Positions 7,290-15,503 of a stretch of 64,000 nt of DNA are shown here, one piece after another. A program made the position numbers and the translations under genes. The DNA comes from CAWAND01 sp963807065. GTDB lineage: Bacteria; Chloroflexota; Anaerolineae; Anaerolineales; E44-bin32. How positions within the stretch are numbered: position 1 is the first letter of the stretch; the number at the start of each line of letters is the position of its first letter. The stretch covers positions 310,001-374,000 of the forward strand of contig CAWDZQ010000004.1 in assembly GCA_963807065.1 (NCBI GenBank), read 5' to 3'. The notes below the pieces were generated by a model. The model was given only the letters and a program-made list of their open reading frames with translations. It did not search any database and was not told the origin of the DNA.

Positions 7290-9670
7290 GCCCAACCCGT
7301 CACAGCCACTTTGTCCCGCCCCTGTTCTTTGGCCCGGTAGAGGGCCTGATCGGCCACGTCCACCAGCCCGTCGGCATCCGCCGCATCCTCACCCAAACTA
7401 GCGATCCCCTGGCTGGCCGTCGGCGACGGCATCTTCCTCCCCAAGCGATCGACCGGCTCGAGAGATTTCAAAGTGTCACGGATGCGGTCGGCGACCATGC
7501 GTGCCTGAGACTTGGTGGCACCGGAAAGCGCCACGCCAAACTCTTCGCCGCCCCAGCGGCCCACGGCGTCACGAATTTTGACGTTGGTCCTGATCGCCTG
7601 GACCGTGGTCTTGAGTGCGGCGTCTCCAGCCACGTGCCCGAACTGGTCATTGTAGGCTTTGAAATGGTCGAGATCCAACATGATCAGACTCAGGGGTGTC
7701 CCGTCATGCTTGGCGTCCTCCACCATGGCGTGCAGGGTGGCCACAAAAGCACCATGGTTCAATACTTGAGTTAAGCTGTCCAGCCTGGCCTGGGATTGAA
7801 CCTGGGCGTGATGGCGGGCGTTGTCCAAGGCCACCCCGATTTGTTCCGTCACGATCCCCAGCAGGCGCTCGTCATCCGATCCAAACGCGTCCGGGCTGGC
7901 GGATTGCACCGCCAGGACCCCGATCACGCGGTTGTGGGCCACGATCGGAACCCCGATTTCGGACTGAACGTCCCGAAGCGATCGATCGGAGGCCTGGAAG
8001 GCATCTCCCGCCATCCGACCCTGCCGTTCGGCTTTGCTGCTCTGAACGATCCGCCCGATCAGGCTCGCCTCATCCACCGGCAGCGTCAGTTCGTCCTGCT
8101 CGAGCCCGCCTCCCATCGGCCCAAACCCCGCAGCGTAGCTCAGCTCCGTCCCAGGCTCATTCACCAGCAGCACGTGGACCCACTCGAAATCAAACTCCCC
8201 TGCCAACAGCCGGCAGACTTCATTCAGCATCCACTCGGTATCCAGAATGGCGGAGACCCGACGGCTGATCTCAGCCACGGTGGTCAGAAGATTACGCTGT
8301 TCCACTTCCCCTTCAAAGGCCATGGCATTCTGAATTGCTGCCGCGGAAACGCTGGCCAGCATTTCGGACACCGACAACTCGGCTTCGTCCGGTCGCCGGT
8401 GATCTAGGAATCCGAGCGTCAAAGCACCTAAGATTCGCCCGGTCGCCTTCAGGGGAAGGACGTAGATCGATCCCACATCTCCACGCACGAGCAACTCTCG
8501 CAGGTCGGGCATCTCGTGATCGATGTCTTCGACAATCAGGGGTTGGCCTTGGTGAAGAAAGGTATGGACCAGGGGATGGCTCAAGGGAAGGCTCATCGAC
8601 AGCGCCGAACTGCTCAGGCCGACTTGGGCCGAGAGCACCAAGGAGCCGACCGACTCATCCAGGATGAAGACTGCGCAGGTGGCGCTGTTGGCCAGGGAGG
8701 CGCCTCGGGAGACTATCTCGGAGAGCACGTCCCGCAAGCGGTGGCGGGTGGTCAGGGTAGTCGCCAGCTCCGCCAGGGCCGACATCCGGAGGGTACGCGC
8801 TCTTTCGGCTTCCTGGCTTCGAGTGTTCTCCAGGGCTACGGCCGCAAAGGCGCCGATGGGCCGCGCCAGGGCCAAGTCCGCCGCGTCGAAGCTTGAGGCA
8901 GGGTCGCTGAGCGACACGAGCAGGCAGCCGATCATCTTGCCCACTTGCATCATCGGGATTCCCAAGAGCGACCCTGACTCGTGATTGGCGATGAAGCCTT
9001 CTCCAATCAAGCTTGTATACGCAGGGTCCTTCGGGTCCATGATCAGCACCGGTTCAGCCTGGCGCTCCATGGCCTCCAGCAGCGGCTCCGACGCGTGGGT
9101 TAGCCTCACGCCGACGGCCGTCCGTCCACCCAGCCCCTCGCCGCCGATCTCCGCCAAGCCGACGAAGTAGCCGCCTGCCGGGGCCAAACCCCATAGGCTC
9201 CCGTGGTAACCCCCAAGTGCATCCACGACGGCCAGCAGAATCTGCTCGCGCAATCGAATAGGATCTTTGGATTGGACGATCAGGCGGCTGAGCTGCTCCA
9301 TCACCCGCAAGCGGCGGGTGACCTCACCTCGGGAATCGGCAAGCTGCTGGACCTCTGGGACGGCCCAATTGGAAACGCCCCAGTCCTCCTCAACCTGCAC
9401 CCCATCGGCCAGAATTTGATCACGCGCCAGGAGCCACCTCAAGGGCGTCATCACCCCGCGCTGAACAAGCCAATATTCCACCAAAGTCAGAGTCAATGAG
9501 AGCAGGAAGATGGTGGCGCCGACGACGGCCAAACTTGATCCCGGCGGGCTCGCGACCCCACCCATCACCCAAGTCAAGACCCCGACCGCCAATATCGCGC
9601 TCAGCGCTGAACCTGCGAAGACACAAAGCAGGAGTTGCGTTCGGAATCCCCCGGGAAATCTACGGGGCAT
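7286..9670 (-). CDS. Membrane GAF-domain diguanylate cyclase (GGDEF)
   Basis: The 794-aa protein has two N-terminal membrane helices (about residues 12-35 and 45-70), then three consecutive GAF-like sensor modules (about 130-285, 300-455, 470-620). The C-terminal GGDEF domain has an intact active site GGEEF near residue 708 (VGRWGGEEFGVAL) and SLIMLDLDHFKAYND upstream, so c-di-GMP synthesis is expected. The inhibitory I-site position, five residues before GGEEF, reads KIRD instead of RxxD, so product inhibition may be weak. No EAL or PilZ domain is present. It is the gene before trmD, with a 4-nt overlap. Confidence 0.93.
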   Translation of the reverse strand: MPRRFPGGFRTQLLLCVFAGSALSAILAVGVLTWVMGGVASPPGSSLAVVGATIFLLSLTLTLVEYWLVQRGVMTPLRWLLARDQILADGVQVEEDWGVSNWAVPEVQQLADSRGEVTRRLRVMEQLSRLIVQSKDPIRLREQILLAVVDALGGYHGSLWGLAPAGGYFVGLAEIGGEGLGGRTAVGVRLTHASEPLLEAMERQAEPVLIMDPKDPAYTSLIGEGFIANHESGSLLGIPMMQVGKMIGCLLVSLSDPASSFDAADLALARPIGAFAAVALENTRSQEAERARTLRMSALAELATTLTTRHRLRDVLSEIVSRGASLANSATCAVFILDESVGSLVLSAQVGLSSSALSMSLPLSHPLVHTFLHQGQPLIVEDIDHEMPDLRELLVRGDVGSIYVLPLKATGRILGALTLGFLDHRRPDEAELSVSEMLASVSAAAIQNAMAFEGEVEQRNLLTTVAEISRRVSAILDTEWMLNEVCRLLAGEFDFEWVHVLLVNEPGTELSYAAGFGPMGGGLEQDELTLPVDEASLIGRIVQSSKAERQGRMAGDAFQASDRSLRDVQSEIGVPIVAHNRVIGVLAVQSASPDAFGSDDERLLGIVTEQIGVALDNARHHAQVQSQARLDSLTQVLNHGAFVATLHAMVEDAKHDGTPLSLIMLDLDHFKAYNDQFGHVAGDAALKTTVQAIRTNVKIRDAVGRWGGEEFGVALSGATKSQARMVADRIRDTLKSLEPVDRLGRKMPSPTASQGIASLGEDAADADGLVDVADQALYRAKEQGRDKVAVTGWA

Positions 9671-9705
9671 CGGGGTGACCTGGCCGTGAGAGCAAGTGAA
9701 GGCGA

Positions 9706-10221
9706 TTATAGCACGCCAAATTCGGCCTTCTCCCAGCGCTCGATCAGCGTGCGCGTGGACTCAAACGCCAGGGAGGGCAACTCGTCACGGCTGAAGAAAC
9801 CTGAGGCATCGATATCATCCCGCGCCGTCAACTTTCCCCCCTCGAGGCGGCCGTGGTACACGAGCACAATGCTCGCCCCCTCTGCCCTCACCGGCTGATG
9901 AATGACGTCCAGCAGCCGATCGGCTTCGACCTGCAGACCAGTCTCTTCCAGACATTCCCTCTGGGCGGCCAGCCTCGGGTCTTCGTCCCCATCCACGAAG
10001 CCCGCCGGCAGGCTCCACTTGCCCAGTTCGGGTTCGTTCACTCGCCGGACCAGGAGGACGCGTTCGTTCCGCACGACGAACACCGCCGCCGCCACCTTGG
10101 GATCGAAAAAATGAACCCGGCCGCAGTTCAGGCACACCGGGCGACTGGCGCCAAACACTTCGCGAAACTCAACCGGGCTGCCGCAAGCCAGGCAGAAGCG
10201 AACACGATCGTGGTAGGACAT
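9706..10221 (-). CDS. NUDIX hydrolase with N-terminal zinc ribbon
   Basis: This 171-aa enzyme should hydrolyse a nucleoside diphosphate linked to another moiety, plausibly ADP-ribose or NADH. The Nudix box fits GX5EX7REUXEEXGU exactly (GFVDGDEDPRLAAQRECLEE then TGL, residues about 76-98). A zinc ribbon CLACG...CLNCG occupies residues 11-35, as in the NudC-like and related families. ATG 10221 (MSYHDRVRF) is preferred over GTG 10224. The gene begins 4 nt after the anti-sigma stop and is followed 35 nt later by the GGDEF gene, suggesting one long transcript. Confidence 0.9.
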   Translation of the reverse strand: MSYHDRVRFCLACGSPVEFREVFGASRPVCLNCGRVHFFDPKVAAAVFVVRNERVLLVRRVNEPELGKWSLPAGFVDGDEDPRLAAQRECLEETGLQVEADRLLDVIHQPVRAEGASIVLVYHGRLEGGKLTARDDIDASGFFSRDELPSLAFESTRTLIERWEKAEFGVL

Positions 10222-10224
10222 CAC

Positions 10225-10977
10225 TTATCGGCGGTTCATGATCTGAACGGCAAGCAGGAGGAAGAGTCCGGCGCCGAGCAGGATTTCACTCCAGCGCAGG
10301 ACACCAGCCCTGCTGCTGATTTGACCGCCAGCCGTTTGAGCGGCGTCTTGGCTTAGGGGCGCGGGCGCCGGGCTGGGCGTAAGTCTCGGCGCCAACTCGG
10401 TGGCGGACATCGCTGGGGCCGCCAGGGCGACGGGCGGTGTCTCCAATGGTAAGGATGAATTGGCCCCCGAGGGGGATCCAGAAGCTCGCAGCGAATCGGC
10501 GAATGGGGTGCCCGCTGCGGCGCCGGCCTCTGCACCCACTGCGGGCTGAGTTTCTTCCTCGGTCTTCTCTGTCATCGATTGTGCCGCCCGCGAGCTATCC
10601 TGGGCAACGGCCGGCGCTTGAAACGCCTGAGGCGCGCTGGCCAGACTTACCCCACCGGCCGACCCCAGAAAGTCGAGGCCGATCACAGCGGCCAGGGCCA
10701 TCGCCACGGCCCCCGTTGCCAGGCGCAATGCCGGCACCCGCCAGGTGCGGGCCCGCTGTCCAACCATCTCCGGAGTTAACCTGTAACGCCTCGGCGCTCG
10801 GTGCGCCGGCAGACTCTTCAAGCTGGCCGTCATCCAGCTCAGTTGAGCCAGTGTGCGCTGCAGAACGGGGTCTGCCTGCAGGCGCGCTTCGATCTCGGCC
10901 ATCTGAGACGGCCCGAGTTCGCCGTCGAGGTAGGCGGATAGTTGCTCGAGATCGTGGTCGGTCAGATGAGTCATCAC
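10225..10977 (-). CDS. Membrane anti-sigma factor paired with the upstream ECF sigma
   Basis: The 250-aa protein starts with an anti-sigma fold (HDLEQLSAYLDGELGPSQM) whose DGEL motif is common in ECF anti-sigma factors. It has a membrane helix near 80-105 (ALRLATGAVAMALAAVIGL), a long Ala/Ser/Pro-rich extracytoplasmic region, and a second hydrophobic segment at the extreme C-terminus (EILLGAGLFLLLAVQIM). The ATG overlaps the sigma stop as ATGA, the usual sigma/anti-sigma coupling. No HxxxCxxC zinc motif is present. The extracytoplasmic stimulus is unknown. Confidence 0.82.
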   Translation of the reverse strand: MMTHLTDHDLEQLSAYLDGELGPSQMAEIEARLQADPVLQRTLAQLSWMTASLKSLPAHRAPRRYRLTPEMVGQRARTWRVPALRLATGAVAMALAAVIGLDFLGSAGGVSLASAPQAFQAPAVAQDSSRAAQSMTEKTEEETQPAVGAEAGAAAGTPFADSLRASGSPSGANSSLPLETPPVALAAPAMSATELAPRLTPSPAPAPLSQDAAQTAGGQISSRAGVLRWSEILLGAGLFLLLAVQIMNRR

Positions 10978-11585
10978 ATTGCCTCATCTTCCAGACGAAA
11001 TGCGGCCGGAAGAAGTTCCCAGTGGGCCTGAAGGCAATCCCGCATCCGCAGGCGTGCCCGCGCCAGGCGGCTCTTTATCGTGCCCAACGGCTTTCCCAAG
11101 ACCTGGGAAGCCTCCTGATAATCGTGCCCCTGCACATCTACAAGCACGGCCACGAGGCGGAACTCATCCGGCAGTCCGCTCAGGCAATCCTCCAGGGCCC
11201 GTGCCAACTCGGCTTGCTGCGCTTCTGATTCGGGATCCCCGACATCGGTCATCAGGACGCCTGAGGCATCGGCTTCCTCCGGGTCATCCAGAGGGTTCAA
11301 GTCCTCCATTCCGATCTCTGGTCGGCGCTTCCGCCGGCGCAGTTCGTCGTAACAAGCGTTGGTCACGATGCGCAGGAGCCAGGACCGAAACGAGCCCCCC
11401 CGATAGCGGCGCAGCCCCTTGTAGGCAGAGATGAATGCCTCCTGGGCAGCGTCGTCGGCCGCCAGGGGATCACCGAGAATGCGGTAGGCGAGGTTGTAGA
11501 CCTGATCCTGGTAGGTCAGGATCAAGCTGTTGAAGGCCTCAAGATCGCCTCGTTGGGCGTCCTCGATTAAGCCGGGTTCATCCAT
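10974..11585 (-). CDS. ECF-subfamily RNA polymerase sigma factor (RpoE-like)
   Basis: From ATG 11585 the protein is 203 aa and begins MDEPGLIEDAQRGDLEAFNS, the standard ECF N-terminus. The frame is open upstream to 11801, but that extension has no family similarity. Region 2 (YNLAYRILGDPLAADDAAQE, FRSWLLRIVTNACYDELRRR) and region 4 (LPDEFRLVAVLVDVQGHDYQ, GKPLGTIKSRLARARLRMRD) are intact. There is an acidic linker between them. No good Shine-Dalgarno precedes ATG 11585. It is coupled to the anti-sigma gene by ATGA. Confidence 0.93.
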   Translation of the reverse strand: MDEPGLIEDAQRGDLEAFNSLILTYQDQVYNLAYRILGDPLAADDAAQEAFISAYKGLRRYRGGSFRSWLLRIVTNACYDELRRRKRRPEIGMEDLNPLDDPEEADASGVLMTDVGDPESEAQQAELARALEDCLSGLPDEFRLVAVLVDVQGHDYQEASQVLGKPLGTIKSRLARARLRMRDCLQAHWELLPAAFRLEDEAM

Positions 11586-11664
11586 GCGGCCATGATAGCC
11601 GACAGGAACGGGCCGATCAAGGCGGGACGTGCCTCGCCAATCGGCCAACCGGGTTTCGGAGCGC

Positions 11665-11700
11665 GAACCAGCGCCTGAGGGCAATCTCAGGCGCCGGTTC
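11665..11700 (-). terminator. Hairpin after the repeat lipoprotein gene
   Basis: A 15-bp stem with one mismatch (GAACCaGCGCCTGAG against CTCAGGCGCcGGTTC) and a 6-nt loop lies 28 nt beyond the lipoprotein stop and upstream of the sigma gene. There is no U-tract, so it may be a structural 3' end rather than a classical intrinsic terminator. Confidence 0.5.
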
Positions 11701-11727
11701 CACGCGGAGGGAACGGCCCACCGAATG

Positions 11728-12687
11728 TCAGTATTGGCTGTAGCTGGAAGTCGGCTGAGCCGAAGAATCGGAACTGGCGCTGGCCTCGATCGGCTCTCCA
11801 TTGGGGGACAACAGGTACCACGTGCCGCCGAAGCTCTGGATACCCTGGCCGGTCACATCGCCGGCGGCATGGTCGCCTTTGAACGTGTAAAGAGGGTGAC
11901 CGTTGTAGGTCACCTGGGTAGATCCATCTGGTCGGGTCAGCGTGCCCAGCAGCGAGGCCTCCGCCCCGCTTCCGGCCTTGGCCTGGCCACTGGTGGTCAG
12001 CGGCGGCCAGGCCGTCGTGCACGCGTCGGTGCAAGCCGATTGATCCGCGGAATCGGCCGTCAGCAAATAGAGACTTAGACCTTGACCATCGACCAATATC
12101 TGTCCCATGGATGAGTCAGCCGCGGCCACCGTGATCGGGGCACCGGAGGCTCCCCCCTTATCGCCCCCGGCCCCACTGGCCGTAATCGCGTCTCCGGACG
12201 GCGACACCACATACCAGATCCCACCGAACTTGTCGATCCCCTGGCCGTTGACGTCACCGGCAGCCTGATCCTTGACAAAGTAGTATAGTGGATGTCCGTT
12301 GTAGGTCACCTGCGTGGACCCATCGGCGCGGGAGATCGTGCCAAGCTTGGATGCGTCGATGCCGGCACCGGCAGTCGCACTCCCACTGACGATCAACGGC
12401 GGCCAGGCGGTGGCGCACCCGTCGGTGCAGATCGAGGCGTTTGCCGAATTACCGGTTAACAGGTACAGGGTCATCCCCTTGCCGTCCACCAGTATGGTTC
12501 CCAGCCCCGAGTCTGCGGAAGACACACTGACCTGGCCGCTCATCCCGGCTCCCGTCGCCTCGGTCGCGGGTGCTGTGGCAGCCGGAACGGCGGGGGTCCC
12601 CGTAGCGGCTGCGCTTCCGCATCCGGTCAAGACGAGAGCCCCTATTGTGAAAGCAATCACAAATGAATTCTTCCTGCTGGTGAACAT
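11728..12687 (-). CDS. Lipoprotein with two COG4315-type (Yx[FWY]xxD) secreted repeats
   Basis: ATG 12687 is chosen because GGAGGAGG sits about 5 nt upstream. An in-frame ATG at 12717 would place that site inside the gene. The 319-aa product has a signal ending LVLTGCGS and two tandem copies of a module of about 110 residues, each with ILVDG, SLYLLT or TLYLLT, a CTD(G/A)C(A/T)TAWPPL segment, QVTYNGHPLY, and the Yx[FWY]xxD motif (YYFVKD, YTFKGD). Four cysteines flank TAWPPL as two pairs. Function of the family is not known. It lies between two ECF modules and could be a target of either. Confidence 0.88.
   Translation of the reverse strand: MFTSRKNSFVIAFTIGALVLTGCGSAAATGTPAVPAATAPATEATGAGMSGQVSVSSADSGLGTILVDGKGMTLYLLTGNSANASICTDGCATAWPPLIVSGSATAGAGIDASKLGTISRADGSTQVTYNGHPLYYFVKDQAAGDVNGQGIDKFGGIWYVVSPSGDAITASGAGGDKGGASGAPITVAAADSSMGQILVDGQGLSLYLLTADSADQSACTDACTTAWPPLTTSGQAKAGSGAEASLLGTLTRPDGSTQVTYNGHPLYTFKGDHAAGDVTGQGIQSFGGTWYLLSPNGEPIEASASSDSSAQPTSSYSQY
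12645..12662. promoter_or_regulatory. Rex/CRP-like palindrome inside the lipoprotein signal-peptide codons
   Basis: TTGTGA-AAGCAA-TCACAA matches the 12-base core shared by the other sites in the window. It lies 26-43 nt inside the coding region, counted from ATG 12687, where a bound protein could block elongation. Being inside codons, it may be coincidental. Confidence 0.3.
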
Positions 12688-12816
12688 GCTTCCTCCTCCA
12701 TTGAACAACGCAAGCACATTGGCGGCCGCCGGCGGCGGGCCGTGTCGTCTATCTATACGCCGTGCGGATTAAAATTGGATTGGTGGTAGAGGAGAATGCG
12801 AGAAGAAGCCGTGCGA

Positions 12817-13566
12817 TCAGAGGTCGCCGCCCAACACGTTCGGCCCAGTCGGCGCCAAGCTACCTCCCTCAGGCTCGATCGTCACTCCGAATCCTGAGAA
12901 ATCCTGCAGTGGATCGGGGGCCCTGATCACGACCAGGGTGAACGCCTTCCCGCCGGAAGAATTGAAAGTGCCGCCGCTCACCCGGCCGTCGTCACCGGTT
13001 CGGAGCCACACCTGGTAGGTCTGGCCGGCTGGCAGCGGCTGCAGCCCCCAGGTGTACATTGCCGCCACCGGACGGGCAGGATCGTACACCAGCGTGCCGT
13101 AGGCATCTTGCCCCTCGATCAGAACCGATTGAGCATCAGGATAGGCAGCGATGGCTTGAGCGATCTGGCCCGCGCCGAGTTCCTGCTGAAGACGCGTTTG
13201 ATCCTGCCGCAGGCCGATGACCTGCTGGAGCAGGACAAGGTTGACCAGCAGCAAGCCGGCTATGGCCACACCAAAGGCGAATCGCCAAGAAGTCAGGCGT
13301 CTATCGGCAGCCCCGTTTGACGCCGGCAAGGCCCCGGCGGGGCCGGCCACCCGGCGAGCGAGCGATCGTCGAAGGTTGTCCGGTGGCATCGCCTCGGGCA
13401 CAGCCATTAGAAGCCCGTCAGCTACCGCTCGATACTCCGACCACAAGACGCGGCAGCTCGGACAGGCCGGCAAGTGGGCTTCGACCTGCGCCTTTTCATC
13501 CCCTTCCAGGCTGCCCAGGGCATGGGCCGCCAATAAGGGTTCAATGTTCTGGCAATCGTCCGCCAT
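12817..13566 (-). CDS. RskA-type anti-sigma factor
   Basis: The 249-aa membrane protein should sequester the adjacent sigma factor. The N-terminal zinc-binding anti-sigma domain carries HLPACPSC (HxxxCxxC, residues about 31-38). A single membrane helix lies near 93-115 (FAFGVAIAGLLLVNLVLLQQ). The extracytoplasmic part matches RskA C-terminal domains (AAMYTWGLQPLPAGQTYQVW, GGKAFTLVVI, GFGVTIEPEGGS). ATG 13566 has AGGA upstream. It starts 33 nt after the sigma stop and is co-transcribed with it. Confidence 0.92.
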   Translation of the reverse strand: MADDCQNIEPLLAAHALGSLEGDEKAQVEAHLPACPSCRVLWSEYRAVADGLLMAVPEAMPPDNLRRSLARRVAGPAGALPASNGAADRRLTSWRFAFGVAIAGLLLVNLVLLQQVIGLRQDQTRLQQELGAGQIAQAIAAYPDAQSVLIEGQDAYGTLVYDPARPVAAMYTWGLQPLPAGQTYQVWLRTGDDGRVSGGTFNSSGGKAFTLVVIRAPDPLQDFSGFGVTIEPEGGSLAPTGPNVLGGDL

Positions 13567-13599
13567 GTTGTCCTAAACCTCTCTGTCCATGTTAACGCC

Positions 13600-14196
13600 C
13601 TAATCGCCCGTATCGGATGGGTCGGTTGGGGTGTCTTCAGGCCACTCTGCCCATACCTGACGAAGCTTTTCCATGCCCAACCTCAGCCGAGTTTTGACCG
13701 TTCCCAGAGGGACCCCCAGATACACTGCAATTTGGCTGTGGGACATCCCATGGTAGTAAGCACAGGTGATCGCTGCTTGCTGCTCATCGGGGAGAGCCTG
13801 TACGGCGAAGTACAAGCTACGCCAGCGAGCCTCTTCTGTCTGGGTAGCCTCGTCGCTCAGCCTGGGCTCCCAGCCGGTGTCAGCGTCGGGAGGCTCCGCC
13901 AGTTGTGGTCGGCGGGTTGAACGTCGCAGGTGGTCGAGCGCAACATGCCGGGTGATGGTGAGCAGCCAACCAAGGAGGCTGCCCCTGCCCGGGCGAAAGG
14001 TTTCCGCCCGGGTCCACAATCTTAGGAAGGCTTCCTGTGCGACTTCTTCGGCGGCCATAGCGTCACCCATCATCCTGAGCGCCAGGCCGTAGACCTTGGG
14101 GGAAGTGTGGTCGTAGAGCGCGAGGAAGGCTTCCTGATCGCCCTGAGCGACGCGGGCTGCCAGTCGAACGAGGTCCATTTCAGGATCCGAACTCAC
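13600..14196 (-). CDS. ECF sigma factor of the SigK/RskA-associated type
   Basis: The 198-aa protein begins with GTG 14196 (GTG-AGT-TCG) preceded by GGGAGGG at slightly long spacing. A later in-frame ATG at 14178 is possible. Region 2 (YDHTSPKVYGLALRMMGD, AEEVAQEAFLRLWTRAE, GSLLGWLLTITRHVALDHLR) and region 4 (LPDEQQAAITCAYYHGMSHS, IAVYLGVPLGTVKTRLRLGM) are complete. The following RskA-like gene is its antagonist. It starts 24 nt after panD, so the promoter at 14623-14651 may drive all three genes. Confidence 0.93.
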   Translation of the reverse strand: MSSDPEMDLVRLAARVAQGDQEAFLALYDHTSPKVYGLALRMMGDAMAAEEVAQEAFLRLWTRAETFRPGRGSLLGWLLTITRHVALDHLRRSTRRPQLAEPPDADTGWEPRLSDEATQTEEARWRSLYFAVQALPDEQQAAITCAYYHGMSHSQIAVYLGVPLGTVKTRLRLGMEKLRQVWAEWPEDTPTDPSDTGD

Positions 14197-14219
14197 CGGA
14201 GAGACACCCTCCCGCCCAC

Positions 14220-14576
14220 CTACCCCTCAGGGCCAGAGAGGCTTTCGACGACCCGGTTCTCGGGGCCAAGCAGCAAAATGACGGCCCGGATCGGGGTGTC
14301 GGAGAGCTCAAAGCCCATCACAATGATCTCTTCTCCGACCCTGATCAAATGCGCGGCCGCGCCGTTGATTCCCATCACCCTTGAGCCGCGCTCGCCTGGG
14401 ATGACATACGTTTCCAGCCGGGCCCCGGTGGTGTTGCTGACCACCAGCACCTTCTCACCCACGTGTAGGCCGCAGCGGTCGACCAGGTCTTCGTCGATGG
14501 TAATGCTGCCGACGTAGTGCAGGTCGGCCTCAGTTACCGTCGCCTTGTGAAGCTTCGATCTGAGATACCAGCGCAT
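14220..14576 (-). CDS. panD: Aspartate 1-decarboxylase PanD (pyruvoyl proenzyme)
   Basis: PanD makes beta-alanine from aspartate for pantothenate and CoA synthesis. The 118-aa proenzyme has the self-cleavage site Gly23-Ser24 in HYVGSITID, where the serine becomes the pyruvoyl group. The family signatures KLHKATVTEADL, ETYVIPGERGSR and INGAAAHLIRVGEEIIVM are intact. Length equals the usual 115-130. No other pantothenate gene is nearby. It is the first gene of a unit continuing into the sigma/anti-sigma pair. Confidence 0.97.
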   Translation of the reverse strand: MRWYLRSKLHKATVTEADLHYVGSITIDEDLVDRCGLHVGEKVLVVSNTTGARLETYVIPGERGSRVMGINGAAAHLIRVGEEIIVMGFELSDTPIRAVILLLGPENRVVESLSGPEG

Positions 14577-14622
14577 GGCTCAGCGTCTCTCTTCGGTTTC
14601 TGGGAACGTTCCGGATGACAGC

Positions 14623-14651
14623 ATTCTAAAGCTTAGGGACCACGGCCACAA
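14623..14651 (-). promoter_or_regulatory. Candidate promoter of panD-sigma-anti-sigma
   Basis: On the minus strand TTGTGG (14651-14646) and TAGAAT (14628-14623) are 17 nt apart, about 47 nt before the panD ATG. A 10-bp palindrome GGAACGTTCC follows at 14602-14611 in the leader and could be an operator. A plus-strand promoter for the next gene (TTGCCC-N18-TACAAT) lies in the same divergent interval. Confidence 0.5.
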
Positions 14652-14724
14652 GGTGGGGGCGCCTTTGCCCCAGGCCCGCAACCGGCTTTACAATGTTTTG
14701 CCACGTTACGACTGGGAGGACGCC

Positions 14725-14880
14725 ATGCCAATCACCCAGAATCCGGTAATGCTCCTGCCAACGATCTTGCTGTTCGCTTGGGACATCCGCAATCTCGGGA
14801 TCATTGGCTTCGTCAGATCCGGGAACCTTTTGGCCCCGCTCCCCCTGGCGGCGGTGATCGTCCTGGTCATCCGCCGGTGA
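14725..14880 (+). CDS. Small 51-aa membrane protein coupled to an acetyltransferase
   Basis: ATG 14725 has a GGGAGG ribosome site 6 nt upstream. The product MPITQNPVMLLPTILLFAWD... is largely hydrophobic, with two possible membrane segments separated by GFVRSGNLL, and ends VIVLVIRR. Its TGA overlaps the GTG start of the GNAT gene as GTGA, a typical coupling signature that argues it is translated. The same frame is open to 14575, but that extension has no ribosome site. Function unknown. Confidence 0.6.
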   Translation: MPITQNPVMLLPTILLFAWDIRNLGIIGFVRSGNLLAPLPLAAVIVLVIRR

Positions 14881-15446
14881 GCAACCCAGCGATCAGTTTC
14901 GCTCCCCTCACCACAAATCGATGGGATGATCTGACCGAACTCTTTGGTGAACCCGGCCCGTGCGGCTGCTGGTGCATGTTCTGGCGCACCAGTCGGGCCC
15001 AATTTTCACGCCAAGGCAATCAGGGAAACCGAAAGGCCTTTCAGGCGTTGGTTGACGGCGGGCAAGTCACGGGTCTCATCGCTTACGGCGACGGCATCCC
15101 CGCCGGGTGGATTTCAATCGCCCCGCGCGAGAGCTATCCTTCTTTGGAACGCAGCCGAAGATTGAAACGGATCGACGATCAGCCGGTATGGTCGATCGTC
15201 TGCTTCTTCATCAAACACGATTTTCGAGGCCTGGGCTTGATGCCGGCGTTGATCAAGGCTGCGGCGAGGTTTGCCGCCGATCGCGGCGCAAGTCTGGTGG
15301 AAGCTTATCCGACGGATCCCGAGCGAGACCCGCGTGGGCCGGCCGAGGCCTATATGGGCGTTCTGCCCAGTTTTCTGGAGGCTGGGTTTGAAGAGGTGGC
15401 CAGGCCGTCACCGGGCAGGGTGATCGTGCGCCGGAAGGTCCCATGA
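14877..15446 (+). CDS. GNAT-family N-acetyltransferase
   Basis: From GTG 14877 the protein is 189 aa. It shows the GNAT subgroup marks GPCGCWCMFWR near the N-terminus and the acetyl-CoA binding strand-loop CFFIKHDFRGLGLMPALIKA, with RxxGxG/A as RGLGLM. The substrate is unknown. Members with the GCWCM segment are common in soil and sediment bacteria. The start is set by the GTGA overlap with the 51-aa membrane gene. An in-frame ATG at 14778 lies inside that gene and is unlikely. Confidence 0.85.
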   Translation: MSNPAISFAPLTTNRWDDLTELFGEPGPCGCWCMFWRTSRAQFSRQGNQGNRKAFQALVDGGQVTGLIAYGDGIPAGWISIAPRESYPSLERSRRLKRIDDQPVWSIVCFFIKHDFRGLGLMPALIKAAARFAADRGASLVEAYPTDPERDPRGPAEAYMGVLPSFLEAGFEEVARPSPGRVIVRRKVP

Positions 15447-15481
15447 GCGGATCCCGATCGCACCGGGCCCGCCAACGGCCA

Positions 15482-15503
15482 GATTGTGAACAAATTCACA
15501 ATC
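15482..15503. promoter_or_regulatory. Perfect Rex-like palindrome between convergent genes
   Basis: GATTGTGAA-CAAA-TTCACAATC is a perfect 9-bp-arm inverted repeat, containing TTGTGAA-N4-TTCACAA in full. It sits between the 3' ends of the acetyltransferase gene (+) and a 66-aa ORF (-), so a role as a promoter operator is unclear. It could also fold as a weak hairpin. Confidence 0.5.
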
